From Sepiola atlantica (taxonomy: Eukaryota > Mollusca > Cephalopoda > Sepiida > Sepiolidae): a stretch of 64,000 nucleotides of DNA. The notes under the pieces are model-generated. The model worked only from the letters and a program-made list of their open reading frames with translations, was not told the DNA's origin and did not search any database. The first letter of the stretch is position 1. Each line of letters opens with the position of its first letter. Location: the NCBI GenBank assembly GCA_963556195.1, contig OY744533.1:50210613-50274612 (forward strand), read 5' to 3'. Of this stretch, positions 60,576 through 64,000 are shown one piece after another. Made by a program: the position numbers and the translations under genes.

Positions 60576-60784
60576 TTATGTTGTAAATTATTTTAATAGT
60601 TCAAGACACTTTGTTTAGCTTTAACTATGTATTATATGTATTATATGTAGTTTTTCACAGTTATATATAATTCTAGGTATATAGGAACCCCCTCTCAAAG
60701 ACAGCAAGATAGAAGAGTCTGATGTGGTAGCCTAGCAAGAAAAATGCGACCGATAGAAAGTTTGTCGGTCCATCAGCTGGAATT

Positions 60785-60995
60785 TTTTCTAAGCGTAAGA
60801 AACTTATTTTACATAAATTAACAATAAAACACATGACACCGATACTAGGAATCGAAACGGCGAACCTGATGCCTAAAATCTTGGTAGTTACCGATTGACA
60901 TAACTGACTGAACTTACAAAAATCTTTCAAATTAACTCACTTAAACAATTCACTGAACCTGCTCTGTTGACTGTAAAACTCTTCAGTCACAGGAG
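60785..60995 (-). repeat. Dispersed repeat with internal tRNA-like segment, copy 3
   Basis: The minus strand near 60918-60843 contains TTCAGTCAGTTATG and GTTTCGATTCC. GTAAGAAA-type text to its left also accompanies copies 1 and 2. It is the most diverged of the three. Confidence 0.45.
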
Positions 60996-61224
60996 GAAGA
61001 GACGCGGCAGCCTAGCAAAAATATAAGTTAGTAGGGAGGATATTTTGGCAAGTCTTCCATTAATTTAATACTTAATACATTACATCCCGCACAAATTTAA
61101 TAGACGCTCGCTCATATTCCACTGACTTTCGATGATATCGGATTACGTTATTTCTAACTATTACGTATAGACTTCATATAAGTCCGGAATTTACGGAATA
61201 CATTTAACGAACTTGATCACTTAT

Positions 61225-61272
61225 AATGTCAGATTAACATCTGTGTAGAAACAAAGATGTTAACCTGACATT
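61225..61272. repeat. 18-bp inverted repeat (hairpin)
   Basis: AATGTCAGATTAACATCT (61225-61242), a 12-nt loop, then AGATGTTAACCTGACATT (61255-61272), pairing with one mismatch. The function is unknown. Confidence 0.8.
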
Positions 61273-61571
61273 TTGACACGTCAGAACTTTAGCTAAAATG
61301 ATTTCTTTTTTCTCTCCCTCCCTTTTCCTTTCCTACCCTCAAGTATATTTTGTTTTATTTAAACGGTCTCAAATCTGACCATGTGACTTTTAAAATTTCA
61401 ACTTTTCTCTTCTGCTTTCCTTTTTCTTTTTTTTCTCTTCCATTTCATTATTCCCAGATAACATCAAATCTTAATTCTGCCTGATGAGACCTCAGCTTTT
61501 AACTACTATAGATCGATAACATCGACATGCCAGTGTCGCATATTTTGTACATGTCCGTTTGAATAAAAACA

Positions 61572-61576
<5 letters not shown>

Positions 61577-61621
<45 letters not shown>
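61577..61621. repeat. (TA)n microsatellite
   Basis: A perfect TA run of about 45 bp. Confidence 0.95.
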
Positions 61622-61625
<4 letters not shown>

Positions 61626-61783
61626 TGAAGATAGAATAACATTCTTATAAGAGGTATAATACGCACATATATTTTTTTATTAAAAATCATACATTTCTTT
61701 TACTTTTGTCTTAAGTGGCTTCTCATGCATTTTGCCTATTTTCAAATTTAAATTCTTTAAATATGCTTTAAAATAACTATTAC

Positions 61784-61788
<5 letters not shown>

Positions 61789-61820
<32 letters not shown>

Positions 61821-61842
61821 TATATAGATATATATATATATG
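61789..61842. repeat. (TA)n microsatellite abutting Penelope-like element
   Basis: A TA run with two GATA interruptions that ends exactly where the reverse-transcriptase frame begins, suggesting the element's truncated 5' end joined a TA tract. Confidence 0.9.
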
Positions 61843-61843
61843 T

Positions 61844-62992
61844 ATCTCATCCAACGACCTCTATTGCTTCGGCCTCACCTCCACTGACATACATGAACTC
61901 CTAAATATAATAATAGACAACACATACTTTACATACAAACAAAACACATATAAACAAATAACAGGACTGCCTATGGGTTCTAGCCTCTCGGGACTGCTCG
62001 CCATTGCTTTTATGGACAAATTAGAACGCCATGCACTCAACATCTGTCACTCCCCCATCTTCTTCACACGATACGTGGACGACATTCTTATCCTTTCATC
62101 GTCCCAAGAAGAGGCTAACGCAATCTTCGACACATTCAACAACACTGACTCACACATACGATTTACAATAGAACACCCTGAAAACTCTGGATCATTAGCA
62201 CTTTTAGATTTCAGCTTCAACATCTCTGAAGAAGGAGCCTTAACCACCAAATTCTACAAGAAGCCCGCATGTAGAGACATATTCATAAATTACAGATCAG
62301 CACTCCCTCATAAGGCTAAAATAGGCTATGCTAGGAATGAGCTAACTCGCATCCGTAAGAAATGCAACATTGAGGCTGACAAAACCACCTACAGCGAGAA
62401 ATTCCAACAGGTACTAGAGACCAATGGATACCTTACATCCATCATTGAACACCTTAGGAAACCCCGGAAAACCCGAAGACGGACGCAACACGCTCTTTCC
62501 AACACCTGCTTCCTGAAGTTTCCGCATTTCAACGACAGGATCACCACAGCTATCCGCAAAGCTATAAGGAAGGAAAAACTCGATATTCAACTAACACACA
62601 CCGGTCCTTCTCTACGACAACAATTGACAACACGGAACACCAATTACAACAATACTCCCTGCACCCTAGCGAACTGCCCCATGAACACCACAGACAAATG
62701 CCACCGTACTTACACTGTATACCGTTTACAGTGCACCACATGCAACAAAATATACATTGGTAGTACGGTGAGACCCCTACATATTAGAGTCAAAGAACAC
62801 CTACAAACACGCACCTCTTCCTTCCACAAGCACATCCACGCATGTGGCAACACCAGGAAATCATTCAAGATTGATATCCTAGCTACGGAGAGAAACGTTG
62901 GCAACCTTCGAATAAAAGAATCGATACTAATAGCAAAACTATCTCCGCAAATAAATCACCGACTCGAATTAGGATCTTCATTTCTAGTCTGA
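61844..62992 (+). CDS. Penelope-like element RT/GIY-YIG polyprotein, 5'-truncated
   Basis: Penelope-like elements copy their RNA into DNA with a reverse transcriptase linked to a GIY-YIG endonuclease. The 382-codon frame is open without an early stop from the (TA)n boundary. It begins inside the RT: DLYCFGLTSTDIHELL, then TGLPMGSSLSGLLAIAFMDK, then RYVDDILIL, with the catalytic YVDD at 62072-62083. A Cys-rich linker (CTLANCPMNTTDKCH) precedes TVYRLQC and KIYIGST, the GIY-YIG core. The expected Arg (RPLHIRVKEHL) and Glu (RIKESILIAKL) are present. The stop is TGA at 62990. The N-terminal RT motifs are missing, so it cannot be autonomous. The ATG at 61973 is internal to the RT, not a real start. 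The intact frame suggests recent insertion. Confidence 0.9.
   Translation: MSSNDLYCFGLTSTDIHELLNIIIDNTYFTYKQNTYKQITGLPMGSSLSGLLAIAFMDKLERHALNICHSPIFFTRYVDDILILSSSQEEANAIFDTFNNTDSHIRFTIEHPENSGSLALLDFSFNISEEGALTTKFYKKPACRDIFINYRSALPHKAKIGYARNELTRIRKKCNIEADKTTYSEKFQQVLETNGYLTSIIEHLRKPRKTRRRTQHALSNTCFLKFPHFNDRITTAIRKAIRKEKLDIQLTHTGPSLRQQLTTRNTNYNNTPCTLANCPMNTTDKCHRTYTVYRLQCTTCNKIYIGSTVRPLHIRVKEHLQTRTSSFHKHIHACGNTRKSFKIDILATERNVGNLRIKESILIAKLSPQINHRLELGSSFLV

Positions 62993-64000
<1,008 letters not shown>

Noticed and set aside
61973..61975. ATG as the start of a complete protein
   Set aside because: It is the Met of the RT motif GLPMGSS; the frame continues upstream to the (TA)n boundary, so the gene is truncated.

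Overview
This is a window of eukaryotic, almost certainly invertebrate animal, nuclear DNA. The base composition is AT-rich, with (TA)n, (CT)n and (AAT)n microsatellites. There are remnants of a Penelope-like element, a jockey/CR1-type LINE and a mariner-type transposon, and one phase 1-1 EGF-module exon. A cephalopod or other lophotrochozoan mollusc fits the repeat flavour, but that is inference. No ordinary complete protein gene was found.

The main finding is that positions 1-46345 are a tandem array of U1 small nuclear RNA genes, all on the minus strand. Nine 164-nt U1 copies are visible (3'-most bases at 4006, 8473, 12940, 17408, 23434, 27901, 32368, 36835 and 41302). Eight sit in almost identical 4,467-bp units (1, 4468, 8935, 13402, 23896, 28363, 32830 and 37297 are the unit starts). 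The ninth sits in a 6,026-bp long-spacer unit (17870-23895). One long unit plus four short units makes a 23,894-bp higher-order repeat. A second long spacer (41764-46345) ends the array and passes into unrelated AT-rich DNA at about 46346.

Each short unit has three parts. First comes about 3.5 kb of a degenerate 81-84-bp minisatellite. Next is about 0.5 kb of unclassified sequence. Last is the U1 gene followed on its upstream (right) side by a G-poor promoter segment. The U1 copies have the perfect 5' splice-site-pairing end, the U1A loop, a UUCG-capped 3' hairpin, a TATA-like box at -34 to -28 and a 3'-box-like motif 11 nt downstream. The U1-70K loop and the Sm site are unusual. Stems I and III are rebuilt by paired substitutions, which points to a variant U1 rather than a random pseudogene.

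The long spacers (17870-22160 and 41764-46080) hold diverged direct repeats, a U2-snRNA-like scrap, a 1.2-kb polypurine tract and a (CT)n microsatellite, then return to the minisatellite.

Positions 46346-64000 are ordinary repeat-rich intergenic or intronic DNA. They contain a decayed LINE 3' end (47038-47745), a fold-back mariner derivative (47746-48285), an EGF exon (49168-49275), several MITE-like inverted repeats, three dispersed repeats with an internal tRNA-like segment, a 70-bp hairpin minisatellite (59870-60375), and a 5'-truncated Penelope-like RT/GIY-YIG reading frame (61844-62992) followed by 1 kb of AT-rich simple sequence.
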